From Aulostomus chinensis (lineage: Eukaryota; Chordata; Actinopteri; Syngnathiformes; Aulostomidae), in assembly GCA_037954235.1 (NCBI GenBank), contig JBBMOA010000012.1, forward strand, positions 3,972,501-4,036,500: a stretch of 64,000 bases of DNA. Reading direction: 5' to 3'. Made by a program: the position numbers and the translations under genes. Position 1 is the first letter of the stretch; the number at the start of each line of letters is the position of its first letter. Positions 49,421 through 60,544 of the stretch are shown here, piece by piece. The notes below the pieces were generated by a model. It did not search any database, was not told the DNA's origin, and saw nothing but the letters and a program-made list of their open reading frames with translations.

Positions 49421-49598
49421 AACACTTTTGGTTGAGATGTTCTCACGCTTGGACATCCAGTTACACACAACAACCTCAGAGAGACTCAGTTTGAAAGACA
49501 AATTGTGACCTGACCAAGTCTATCAGACGCTTGATACGGAAGGAGAGGGTTGCAGAAACCAGGAGCTGAGATCCCTGAAGACGGCATTTCAGAAGGAA

Positions 49599-50510
49599 AT
49601 GATGGAGTCCTACATGGAGGAAGAGTTCCGACAGAGAGACCTGGCTGTGAACCAGGCCTGCACCATCATCCTTCAGCTGCAGACTGAGCTGGAACAGAGG
49701 GACCTGGCTTTGGAGGAGGCCAGGACCCATATCAGGCAGCTGCAGAAGGAGCTGGACCAGAGGGACCTGGCTGTGGAGGAGGACAGGACCCATATCAGGC
49801 AGCTGCAGAAGGAGCTGGACCAGAGGGACCAGGCTGTGGAGGAGGCCAGGACAAAGGCAGAGCACCTGGAGGGCCAACTGCAGACTGTGCTTGAGGAGAC
49901 TGGGACCAAGCTGCATGAGATGGACCAGGCTGTGGAAGAGCTCAGGACCAACATCAGTCGGCTGCAGACTGAGCTGGGACACAAAGACCAGGCTTTGGAC
50001 GAGGTCAGGGCGAATATAGTGCACCTGGAGGAACAACTGCAGAGTTTCCTCGTGGAGGCTGGGATGGAGCTGCGTCATGTGGACGCGGCTGTGGAGCAGG
50101 ACAGGGCAAAGGCACAGGAGCCACAGGAGGAAGTGCCGAGAGACGACCGGGCAGTGGACGAGGCCGTATCAACCGCCTGGCAGCAGCAGCAAGAACTGCA
50201 GGAGCTGGAAGACGAGGTCTGTGAGGAGCTGCCACGGGAGGACCTGACTCTGGACCAGGTCTGGTCGGGGCTCAGGGAGGATGAAGCTCAGGAAGAGCTG
50301 GGCACAGCAAGAGAAGCCCATCAAGACCTGGAGATGGGTGCGCTGCTGCCAAACCACAGGGACTCGTCAGAGCCGGAGCTCATCATGGTCACCAAGACCG
50401 ACGATCTGGAGCCCTCAATTGAAAGGAGCAACCAGAAAAAGGAGACAAAGAAGAAGAAGAAGAAGAAGAGAAACTGGCTGTGGAGACTTTTAAAACGATG
50501 CTTCAAATGA
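49599..50510 (+). CDS. Coiled-coil repeat protein A (303 aa), intronless
   Basis: An uncharacterised highly charged protein. Residues 9-92 are four 21-residue units of the type ELDQRDLAVEE..THIRQLQK (three heptads each). Then an 11-residue unit (QLQTVLEETGT, QLQSFLVEAGM, ELQELEDEVCE) starts at residues 93, 146 and 199. The first two are each followed by two further 21-mers and the last by one, so an 11+21+21 block of 53 residues recurs. The tail is acidic (about 205-275), then has seven lysines (284-290) and ends RNWLWRLLKRCFK. There is no signal peptide or zinc finger. It uses one exon, with AATAAA at 50633. I chose ATG 49599; the next codon is also ATG. The frame is open upstream to a TGA at 49506. 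I recognise no family and propose no function beyond oligomerisation and possible membrane or nucleic-acid contact by the basic tail. Confidence 0.8.
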   Translation: MMESYMEEEFRQRDLAVNQACTIILQLQTELEQRDLALEEARTHIRQLQKELDQRDLAVEEDRTHIRQLQKELDQRDQAVEEARTKAEHLEGQLQTVLEETGTKLHEMDQAVEELRTNISRLQTELGHKDQALDEVRANIVHLEEQLQSFLVEAGMELRHVDAAVEQDRAKAQEPQEEVPRDDRAVDEAVSTAWQQQQELQELEDEVCEELPREDLTLDQVWSGLREDEAQEELGTAREAHQDLEMGALLPNHRDSSEPELIMVTKTDDLEPSIERSNQKKETKKKKKKKRNWLWRLLKRCFK

Positions 50511-50632
50511 ACAGTGAATCTCAAGTTGTTACTTTTATTGTTCATTGGAGAGAAAATTGTTTATAAAACCAAAACTGTTGAATCATTGAAGAGTCGGTGT
50601 CTTTGCTTCATATCGTTGCTGTTTGTATTTGA

Positions 50633-50638
50633 AATAAA
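50633..50638 (+). terminator. Polyadenylation signal of gene A
   Basis: AATAAA lies 123 bp after the stop and is followed by a GT-rich stretch (cagtgtgtttgtgtgtgatgg). Both parts recur in unit B. Confidence 0.75.
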
Positions 50639-50868
50639 AGAATTAATCAAAAGTACATCGTCAGTGTGTTTGTGTGTGATGGTGTTGTTGCCTACTGGCT
50701 CCTTTCAGGTGTGAGTGTTCACTCTAGCAGGAGCCTTGATCCTCATAGGGACCAAAGACCAGTCCTGATGCAGCAAAACAAGGTGGGCGTTCCTGGTTGA
50801 AGTGTGAGCTGAGTTTGGTTAAGATTAGGATTAGGATGAGGGCTCGTGCTAGTAAGGACAGCAAACCT

Positions 50869-50870
<2 letters not shown>

Positions 50871-50902
<32 letters not shown>
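50871..50902. repeat. (GT)16 tract at the junction of the two duplication units
   Basis: It separates the 3' flank of gene A from the 5' flank of gene B. It is equivalent in position to the tracts at 49019-49065 and 52767-52822. Confidence 0.97.
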
Positions 50903-50903
<1 letters not shown>

Positions 50904-51434
50904 ATTTACATTAAAATATATATACATAATATAAAATAAATCCCAGACATTGATTGGTCAGCTCCAGGGACAGGAGGAGCCTGTGTGCCTGCAGGTGAGT
51001 CTGATGCAGCACCAGCTGGGCTCGACGGTCTGTAGGTCACATTGTGTTTGGACGCCATCTTGAGACGAATCCAGAGTCGGCCAGAGAACAAGGTCGGAAT
51101 TTGGATGTTGGTGATGCAGGCAGAAGGATGATGCCAATGATGTCATGAAAGAGGTCTCGGAGATCAAAGACATCGGTCAGGAGGGTTTGTCAGCTGATGA
51201 GTTTGGAATTTAGTTCAGAACTTCATGATGTCAGAAAGGACGTCAGTACATAAGAGAACACTTTTGGTTGAGATGTTCTCACGCTTGGACATCCAGTTAC
51301 ACACAACAACCTCAGAGAGACTCAGTTTGAAAGACAAATTGTGACCTGACCAAGTCTATCAGACGCTTGATACGGAAGGAGAGGGTTGCAGAAACCAGGA
51401 GCTGAGATCCCTGAAGACGGCATTTCAGAAGGAA

Positions 51435-52409
51435 ATGATGGAGTCCTACATGGAGGAAGAGTTCCGACAGAGAGACTTGGCTGTGAACCAGGCCTGCACC
51501 ATCATCCTTCAGCTGCAGACTGAGCTGGAACAGAGGGACCTGGCTTTGGAGGAGGCCAGGACCCATATCAGGCAGCTGCAGAAGGAGCTGGACCAGAGGG
51601 ACCTGGCTGTGGAGGAGGACAGGACCCATATCAGGCAGCTGCAGAAGGAGCTGGACCAGAGGGACCTGGCTGTGGAGGAGGACAGGACCCATATCAGGCA
51701 GCTGCAGAAGGAGCTGGACCAGAGGGACCAGGCTGTGGAGGAGGCCAGGACAAAGGCAGAGCACCTGGAGGGCCAACTGCAGACTGTGCTTGAGGAGACT
51801 GGGACCAAGCTGCATGAGATGGACGCGGCTGTGGAAGAGCTCAGGACCAACATCAGTCGGCTGCAGACTGAGCTGGGACACAAAGACCGGGCTTTGGACG
51901 AGGTCAGGGCGAATGTAGTGCACCTGGAGGAACAACTGCAGAGTTTCCTCGTGGAGGCTGGGATGGAGCTGCGTCATGTGGACGCGGCTGTGGAGCAGGA
52001 CAGGGCAAAGGCACAGGAGCCACAGCAGGAAGTGCCGAGAGACGACCGGGCCGTGGACGAGGCCGTGTCAACCGCCTGGCAGCAGCAGCAAGAACTGCAG
52101 GAGCAGGAAGACAAGGTCTGTGAGGAGCTGCCACAGGAGGACCTGACTGTGGACCAGGTCTGGTCGGGGCTCAGGGAGGATGAAGCTCAGGAAGAGCTGG
52201 GCACAGCAAGAGAAGCCCATCAAGACCTGGAGATGGGGGCGCTGCTGCCAAACCACAGGGACTCGTCAGAGCCGGAGCTCATCATGGTCACCAAGACCGA
52301 CGATCTGGAGCCCTCAATTGAAAGGAGCAACCAGAAAAAGGAGACAAAGAGGAAGAAGAAGAAGAAGAGAAACTGGCTGTGGAGACTTTTAAAACGATGC
52401 TTCAAATGA
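51435..52409 (+). CDS. Coiled-coil repeat protein B (324 aa), intronless
   Basis: Tandem paralogue of the gene at 49599. It has the same start, architecture and tail but five instead of four leading 21-residue units. The added unit is 51585-51647 or its exact duplicate 51648-51710. The 11-residue spacers therefore start at residues 114, 167 and 220, again 53 apart. About ten other residues differ from copy A: for example HEMDQ to HEMDA, HKDQAL to HKDRAL, ANIVH to ANVVH, PREDLTLD to PQEDLTVD, and one lysine to arginine in the basic run. No stops or frameshifts occur in either copy, which fits continued coding function or a very recent duplication. The promoter-like region and AATAAA (52532) are duplicated with the gene, so both copies could be expressed. 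Confidence 0.8.
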   Translation: MMESYMEEEFRQRDLAVNQACTIILQLQTELEQRDLALEEARTHIRQLQKELDQRDLAVEEDRTHIRQLQKELDQRDLAVEEDRTHIRQLQKELDQRDQAVEEARTKAEHLEGQLQTVLEETGTKLHEMDAAVEELRTNISRLQTELGHKDRALDEVRANVVHLEEQLQSFLVEAGMELRHVDAAVEQDRAKAQEPQQEVPRDDRAVDEAVSTAWQQQQELQEQEDKVCEELPQEDLTVDQVWSGLREDEAQEELGTAREAHQDLEMGALLPNHRDSSEPELIMVTKTDDLEPSIERSNQKKETKRKKKKKRNWLWRLLKRCFK

Positions 52410-52531
52410 ACAGTGAATCTCAAGTTGTTACTTTTATTGTTCATTGGAGAGAAAATTGTTTATAAAACCAAAACTGTTGAATCATTGAAGAGTCGGTGTC
52501 TTTGCTTCATATCGTTGCTGTTTGTATTTGA

Positions 52532-52537
52532 AATAAA
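52532..52537 (+). terminator. Polyadenylation signal of gene B
   Basis: AATAAA lies 123 bp after the stop with the same GT-rich downstream element as gene A. Confidence 0.75.
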
Positions 52538-52764
52538 AGAATTAATCAAAAGTACATCGTCAGTGTGTTTGTGTGTGATGGTGTTGCCTACTGGCTCCTT
52601 TCAGGTGTGAGTGTTCACTCTAGCAGGAGCCTTGATCCTCATAGGGACCAAAGACCAGTCCTGATGCAGCAAAACAAGGTGGGCGTTCTTGGTTAAAGTG
52701 TGAGCTGAGTTTGGTTAAGGTTAGGATTAGGATGAGGGCTCGTGCTAGTAAGGACAGCAAACCT

Positions 52765-52766
<2 letters not shown>

Positions 52767-52822
<56 letters not shown>
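52767..52822. repeat. (GT)n tract at the right edge of the tandem duplication
   Basis: GT run of about 55 bp ending gcgcaaacgcacac. Sequence beyond it is not related to the duplication unit. Confidence 0.97.
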
Positions 52823-52824
<2 letters not shown>

Positions 52825-53837
52825 AAACGCACACACTTTGCCAACAGCTTTGCTAGTTTTAATTTGAAGACAGCTGTTTTTTCCCCCGAGATCCTGATGT
52901 CACGAGACTGCGGTGTTCTCTGAGGACGTACCGGCGCCATTACAGTGTTACAACAGTGAGAAGCGACAGCAATGGCTGCTCATGAAGAGGTTGGACTGGA
53001 TGCTGCTAAAGCGCTACTTACCTCAGAATGTCTTTCGCTCTCCCTCTGACTGGCTTCTGCTTTTTCGTCAGTTTGTTGATCTGATTGGTGGAAGTCAGTT
53101 GTGATTGGCGGATGCTTCGTCCAATTGCCCGCAGAGGACTTAATGAAAGCGTCTGCTCTTCTCCAGGCTTCGTGGGACAAACCAAGAAGAGTCGCATGTC
53201 CGTTGTGTGATGCTCCTCTTCAGTTTAGTGGTACTTTGAGTTCATTGTACTCTCTTGAGCTTGTGTGACTAAGTGTAATACAGTTGGAGGATAAAGGACG
53301 GCGCCCAGTTTTAGGAAAGTTTGCTTGACGTAATCTAGAAGAGCCACGCGGAGGAGCAGCAGGCCGCTAGCGTCAGCAGCCGGTCTCTTGAGTGGTGCCT
53401 GGTCCTCCAGATCACGAGAACACGGGAAGTCTAACGAAAAACAAGCAGGATTTCTCTTTGCTTCAGTGCTTTGTTGTTCTTTCATTAGAACTTTGGCTTG
53501 ACTTGTCAAGTTTGATTCCAGCGTTGCGTCAGTGTTGCGTTCGTAACACTTTTTTTGACATGCGCCGGGCGGCTTTGATCACACGCCTTTAATTCAAAGG
53601 GCGAAAAGTTGATGTTGCTTCATTTCTCAACAACCTGATTAACCCAGGGCAGGCTTTCACACTCACACAGCAACTCACATCCTCAGCTTCCCTTCTATTG
53701 GTGGATGAGCAGCTGCGTCGGATTGACGAGATGTTCGTTTTCCAAAGATACCTTGAGTGTGAGTCACTCACTTCCTTCCCAACAGCATCCCCACTATGTG
53801 ACTCTCATCCTAATCCCTGAGTTTTAAAAAAGTGGAG

Positions 53838-53842
<5 letters not shown>

Positions 53843-53877
<35 letters not shown>
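53843..53877. repeat. (TG)17 microsatellite
   Basis: Uninterrupted TG run. Confidence 0.97.
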
Positions 53878-53882
<5 letters not shown>

Positions 53883-56430
53883 GAGCTATCAGCAGCTACA
53901 CCATCTGCATGAAGATGCCGAGCGATCTGAGATTAGTCTCAGTCATTAATCACCATCGCAGCATCATCTGACCGTCTGTCTCACCTGCAGAAATGAATAA
54001 TTGATTACCTCAGTCTCTTTTATTTTTTCAAGCAAATTTGTCAAACATTTGCAGCTTCCAGTGGATTTGCTGCTTTTTTAGGTCACTGATGACAGGAAAT
54101 GAGGAGTCTTTGGGTTTTTGGACCCTTGGATAGAAGGGAAGAACCAATGAGAACACAAGATCTCGGGCTCCAGGAAATTATGAGCTTTTTTTCAGAATGT
54201 CTTGGCATTTTATAGACCAAACAATGAATCGGTTAATCTTGAAAATAATCAGATAAATCAGCCATGAAAAGGATTCTTACTTGCAGCCTGACTTCATTGT
54301 GTCCGAGGCACTGTGGAGGTTCGTGTATCGACCCCCGTTTTCAACTGAAACTGTCAAACATATGCAGCCGTGATCCATACGCCGCGTTCAGAGGCAGCTG
54401 GAGGTCATAGTCACCTGCTTCGTTCTCCTCTGATCACCAGCTTCCAACTATTTTAACTTTATTTGCACTTTTACAGATGAATTTTTTTTTTTTTTTACAT
54501 TTCCTTTCCTTTGACTTTTGTATATTGTAGCCAGTTTAATTGATATAGTTTAATATTTGATAATGGTCAGGATGAGGTCTGACTCTTTGGATAAGCGTTT
54601 GTTTGCACGGCTCTCAGGACCCCACTATTCTATTTTCCTGTAGCCAAATATAATCTAATCTAATCTCTGTGGCCCACCGCTGTCAGAATAATCCTGATTA
54701 ATAGCTTCTCATTGCTGAGCCTTCACACTTGGCTCAGCCGTGCTGTTTATTATTATTTTAAAAAGGCAGCGTTGTTCCTTTGATAGCCAGAGTCGCCAGG
54801 GTGCAATGGGATACTCCAGACAAAGTATTAAAGTATTGATGCTGCTGGTGTTTCTATTTCTATGAACATTACTGGAAGGAGGAATGACACTCAAGTCTTC
54901 CCTCGTTGAATTTCACCACCGACTCTAATCTGTCAAGGTGAAATATGTGGTTTCAGTCAGATCTGATGTCACTGAGCTCGGGATTGTCTCTTCAAAGCTC
55001 AGAGAATAGTTGAGATGTCCCGTAGGGTTGATTAGGAGAGATGTTTAAAGGACCCTCCGCTACCCCCCAACATTGTTTTGGGAATTGTGAAGCCAGAAAT
55101 GCAAGGGAACCTGTTGTCACTGTCTGAAAACACAGAGCTGACAGTTGAAATGAGCCCGGGGCGAACTCTATTAACAGCAGTAGGAGCTAGAAAACTGTTT
55201 GGTCCTCAGCTTTCTCAAATTAAGAGGTTACGCGACGTGTAAATCAAATTAAGGAATCAGCATCTTAATCATTTTGCTCCTGATTCATGGCCATTAAATC
55301 GCTTAGCAGTTGTTTTCCTTAATTTATCCTGATTGACATCTGCTGCTGTGTTTGGCTGCTCATGTGGAACTGCAGCGCTGGTTGCTAAGAATGCCGAGTC
55401 TGTGTAAAAACCACTGAATCATGAGCCGTATTCAGGAAGATTTGCAGCTGCTGTAGATTTTGTAACAGTCTTAGCATCTCAGCGAACATGAGTGTCAGGA
55501 TAAACCACATAATGCTGCCGATTCCTCACCACTGCTGGGAGGTCATTTCAGGGATACAGGTTAAATATAGGCTTTGTAAATAGTGCTGTCTAATGCAGTA
55601 TTTTAATGCGATTTCACTTTTGTGGAATCACATTAAGTGTGGAGTAGACAAGACAGAATCCCTGAAGCAGATAGCAGAGGTTGTTGAATGTTGTTAAACT
55701 CAAATTGATGCCTTCACTAATGCTCAAGTCGCAGTAACTTGTGCCCCGGAGACGAGGAAGCATTTACACTTCTTTTACAGTAATCACTCGTACATCCTTC
55801 TCCCCTGCATTACGTCCTCACAACACACACTGTGAGTCATGGCAACTCAGAGCTGTGCTGTTTAAGCTCCTGTGCACACGTAGATGCTCCAGTTTCAGAG
55901 CTGGTTTTAGCTCACAGCAAGCCATACAACAGAAAATTAATTCCCTCAACAACAGCAAGAACAACCCCCCCCCCCCCAAAAAAGGGAAAAAAAGACGTGA
56001 TTTACCAGGCTGATACATGCTGTGTCAAGGACATAGCGCATGAATTCATGCTTGGATCCCCTCCATCGCTTCAAAGCTGGAAATTTAAAAATTCACTTTT
56101 ATTTTCTCCATCAAGGAGGTCATGTTTTTGCTGCTATCTGCTGTCCCTCTGTTTATCAGTAGGATTAACTGTGAGTGTTTGTATGTGTGTGTGTGTGTGT
56201 GTGGGTGTGGGGGGGGGGGCAGTTATGGGGCAGACACAGTCTCAGCGCCACCAGGTGACAAAAGGAACGATGTTCTGATGTTCTCCTCTTCCTGTGTCGG
56301 CCGGATCATCTCAAATTTGATCCCAAAGCCTTGGTGACGGGTTTCTGTGAAGACTGTGAGTTTGCAGCAGAAGGTTTTGCCATGGCCACACTCCGTACCG
56401 TGCACCGGGGGGGTGGGAAGGGCCGCTGTT

Positions 56431-56480
56431 GCTAGCTGTAGCTAGCTGTAGCTAACTGTAGCTAGCTCTAGCTAGCTCTA
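56431..56480. repeat. 10-bp tandem array (gctagctgta), five units
   Basis: Five head-to-tail decamers in perfect register: two gctagctgta, one gctaactgta, two gctagctcta. Each contains the AGCT or GCTAGC palindrome. Confidence 0.95.
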
Positions 56481-59400
56481 GCTTGCATCTTCAAACACGG
56501 CCTGAGAAAGAATGTGCCAGGGGCCCATAGTTTGCCTCGGTGGAGGGTTGCACTGAGTTGATAAAACGTGAATATTTTTGCAGATGTGTACGCACTCGAC
56601 AGATCACATCCATACCTGAACATGTGTGTGTCAGGATGGAAACACAGCCTTTGACTTGATGCAGGTTTGGACCTGGAACAGTTGTACTGACCAGAAGTAA
56701 GCAGGCATGATATTTTTCGCCTTGAGCTCCGTTTTTCTCGTCTTCATGTCGTCCCGAGGCAAAGTTTGCCTGCCTCTCTGAAGACTTGACCACATCGTTT
56801 TCGTTCACTGATTTTTACAAAAAACATTTTAATAAGCACTAGTCCATAGTTGCAAGCCATTTTTACCAAAAGTTTAAGCTTTTATTTATTTAAATTTAAT
56901 GATTTTTATATTCTATAGGGGCAAAAAAAAAAAACAAAAACCAAAACATGTTTAAGAAAACCCTTTCCCTTTTAGGAAGTTATTTAAAAAACCTCCGTAG
57001 GCACTTTTAGATCTGAATATTTCCAGAGTCATAGGGGAATATTTAGCTGGTTTCATTGTAGATGAGGTATTTATGTGTGTCGGCATCAGTAATTATTCGT
57101 GTCAGAATAAACTAGAGGACAGAGGCGAGAGATTGTGGGGAGGAATCGGCGCGGAGCTCGGCGAGGTCTCGGCGAGGACTCGGAGCTGGAGACACCAGTG
57201 GGCTCGCCGTGGCACATGTTGCTTGGACGAATATGTAAATCCAGACTAACTTTGAGAAGGTGACTCTGGTGTACGAAATCCATGTGGCAGCTCAGAGAGG
57301 TGTAGAGCACCTTGGTGGATGCCTTGAATACAGATCATGGACACACACACAAACACACACACACTCTCTCTGCAGGTTAGGGGATGCAGTAGGCAGCGAG
57401 TGTCCAACCAAGCACCCATATGCCCGAGCATATGGTCTGCAGCCCTCCACCCTCCAAGCAGACACGAGCTCTGAGCGCCGTCCGCACCGAGACGGATAAC
57501 TCTAACATGATATAATGCATGTCCGTGGCCTTCCTCGCCTCTGCCGCGCCACGCCGAGGGAAGCTGCAGCTGCACAGCACCCGTGTCCTTCTGACGTCTT
57601 TATTAGCTTAGTTTAACCTCAGGGGTGACTCGGCCCGCTATGTCACGGCGGAGGGTAGAAGCGGACGGATTCGATTGTTAGGACACACCGAGGCCACATC
57701 CCAGCACAGACCTGGGCTCTAGAGTCAGAGCTCAGGGTGTCATAGGAGGAGAAATGATACAAGCATTTGTTTACTGAACCGACCATGACTGTCTTCACGT
57801 TTGGCTCTTTTCATGACTTTGATGCTTTCAGCTGCCCTGCTGCTCTGAGACATGAACCTCTGCAATACAGAACTGATGTGTGTCCACCCAAGTGTGTTTA
57901 CTTGTTTTTTTACTGAGGTGGGTGGAGCAGCAGCAGTGCGATGAGGTGCCGAGCGTTGACCTCATCAGGACAGAACCGTGTATGTTTAATAACTGTAGTA
58001 TTATGAAGTGAGGAGAATCCAGCTCGCGGCCTGACGTCAGGAATGCTCCTCCTGTGCTCTCCTCTCCGAAGGACACGCGCTTTCAGTGAGAGACAAAAAA
58101 CACGACTGTAATTTATTTAGAAGCCTGCTGCTCAGGTTGAGTCCGTGCTAAACCCTCCCAGCGTCACCTTTTTAAAAAATTCCCTTCAGTATTTGTGCCT
58201 CTAATTGTTGACCGGCAAGGTTAATGTGATTGGACAATGGGACAGTTTGTGCTCCCTTGTCCCAGTCATGTGTGGGTGTCTTGGTTGTTTCCTGTTGTGG
58301 TCGGTGCCGCCGGGGGCCGTGTCAGGAGGTTGTGGGCCAGCAGTTTTCCTCTAATGCCATGTTGATCCGTGAAGTCGTACTGACAGCTTGTGCTGATTCT
58401 TGGCCTTGTTTCTTTGCCTCCCTGCTTCGGGTGGAATCCATCTATCTTGGAATCTCCTCCAAAAATACATATGTCATCTTCTTTTAGGCTTCCATGCTCC
58501 CTCAGTGTGACATGCAGCCTTATTCCAGCACCACAGCTAAGAGCAGGGCGCCTGTGTCGACTGGACGCAGAGGATTTCATGCTGTTATTATTCCTTGAAG
58601 TAATTGATGAAATATTTCCCACTGTTAGTTCGGAGGAATCTATGACATTAACATCAATCTTACATTGTTTTTTTTGTGACAGGTGTATTAATGAGCTCCC
58701 TCTGTCTCCTGCAGGCGAGCTTTCTGGACTGAACACGTTCGGCTAACCAGCAGCTTTCCCCTCCGCTACTCAACGGAACGGTGAGTTGAAGACGGCCGTG
58801 TTTCAGATATTTATTGAAGCGCCCACTCACGGTGTGACTTACAGATGACCAACATTTCAAACAACTCGAAGGCACCGAGAGATGTGTGGGACTATTATCA
58901 CACGTGTGAGGGAAAGAGAGCAGAAATAACCAGAAGGATCCCGCCCACTACTCCAGCAGTGCGATCAACACATCACCGCCGCAAACGCACGTTAATGCAC
59001 AGAGAGTCGCGCTATCCTCATGTGCTGCGGAGGATCCGACTCACACACCAGAACTTCAAACTCAAGTGGGCTCACTCAGCCGTCACGATCCAGTCTGAAC
59101 GTCATCTCTGAGCTGTGGCGGGGTTTTCACTCATGGCAGGGAAAAGAGCATTTTAGGAAGCTGAAAACGGTCCTGCAGGCTCCCGCAATCTCCACACAAA
59201 GTGGTTGATGACGTTCTAGAAGTCGTAAAGGGCTCGTGCAGACGTTCAGTAGCTGTGCTGGGAGACGACAACAGCCGGGATCCTGGGTTACGCCTCACAA
59301 GCGTAGAGAGACACGTCTCCTGTCGTGAGCACGCTCCCACATACACGTTGTCCCTGGAACAAGCGGGCAGCACTAACCCTCCCAACACGTTTCCTCTCTG

Positions 59401-60519
59401 TTAAGTACATCTGCTTTCTCTGTTCTCAGACTGTCAAGTTGAGCCTCACAGTCTGATTGTCTGTGTTGACGACTGGCGTGCTCCTCTGAGAAAGAATGCA
59501 CCCGGAGACGTGCGACTCTTTCTTGAAATGCGTTGTGTACTTTGATTATCAAAACAGGATTCATCACTATTTCTCCAGGCATTAGTAGAATTTCCTCTTC
59601 CATGATGAAGTCATCTGGGAATAAATCCAAGAAGTAGATGAAAAATAAATAATGGTTTAAGGTTTTTATAACTACTTCAACATTTGTCATCTTTCCTGAT
59701 AAAATTTCTTCTTCAGTATCATTTTCCAGGAGGGAACTGAGCGCTGCCTCCCCCTGCTACAGCTGTCTGCTGCACAGACCGCCGCTGTCTCACTCTGCTG
59801 GCTACCGGTTGTGGTTTCCTGGCTTGAGTGGCCTGTTTTTCACGCCTTCTATGATATAACAGAGGAATAACTGGCACATCGTGTCGGCAGTGTGGAAAGA
59901 GTTAAAACAGAGTGATTGTAAATATCTTCTGATACGTTCTCCTCGTTTGGCGGCGTTGGAGCCCGTTTCTGCGTTTGTCCTGTATCTTAAAGCGGTGCAG
60001 GGCCACTTCGGTATGGCACCTGAGCGAGAGCTCGCCTGATGGCCAGATGAGGGTTAATGTTACTGTTCAGAAGTGAGGAGAGCTCAGGTTCAGTGTGAGC
60101 CAGAGTTCACAAACATTGGTGTAAGCTATACGTGCGCTTGATGCCAAGGCCGCATCACCCCCCAGTTCTCAGCTTTGCCAAGTGTGCAGTTTTTTGGTGT
60201 GTTGTGTTTGTTCTCTGAGGTCTCTGGTGAGTACATGTCATGTCTCTGCCTCAGCCGGGTTATTTTTAGCTGCAATATCAGGGGATCCTGGACTCTTCCC
60301 TCTTTGTCTCTCTTTGCTTGTTTCTCCTTTGAATCCCAGAAGCGTCGGTCTGCTGTATGAGGATGAATAATTATACACAGCATGGGAATCCATTTATCTA
60401 CTTTCAGGATGTCCCCATGTCCCCTTGTCCCTCGTCTTTTCATGTGGCGGTGACTCATTTACTCAAGGAATTATCTCAGATGGTTTAAAGCGCCCGTCTG
60501 CCTCACATTTTTACACACG

Positions 60520-60544
60520 AAGAGAGAGAGAGAGAGAGAGAGAG
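60520..60544. repeat. (AG)12 microsatellite
   Basis: Uninterrupted purine-only AG run. Confidence 0.96.

Larger units (their letters stand above)
49066..50902 (+). repeat. Direct tandem duplication, unit A (1.84 kb)
   Basis: It runs from catttacattaaaatatata (49068) to the TG run at 50871-50902 and is matched by unit B at an offset of 1,836 bp. Flank, promoter region, gene and polyadenylation site are all included. By eye, unit A and unit B differ at only a few dozen positions plus one 63-bp insertion and small indels. Confidence 0.93.
50903..52766 (+). repeat. Direct tandem duplication, unit B
   Basis: The second copy of the 1.84-kb unit. The offset to unit A is 1,836 bp up to the coding repeat and 1,899 bp after it, because of one extra 63-bp unit. 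Confidence 0.93.

Noticed and set aside
49476..50078. 200-codon minus-strand frame opposite coiled-coil gene A, rich in Leu, Gln and Ser
   Set aside because: It is the antisense of the 63-bp repeat. The repeat's GAG/CTG composition has no antisense stops, so the long frame is a by-product. The same applies to 51312-51977 and to the serine-rich frames at 49673 and 51509.
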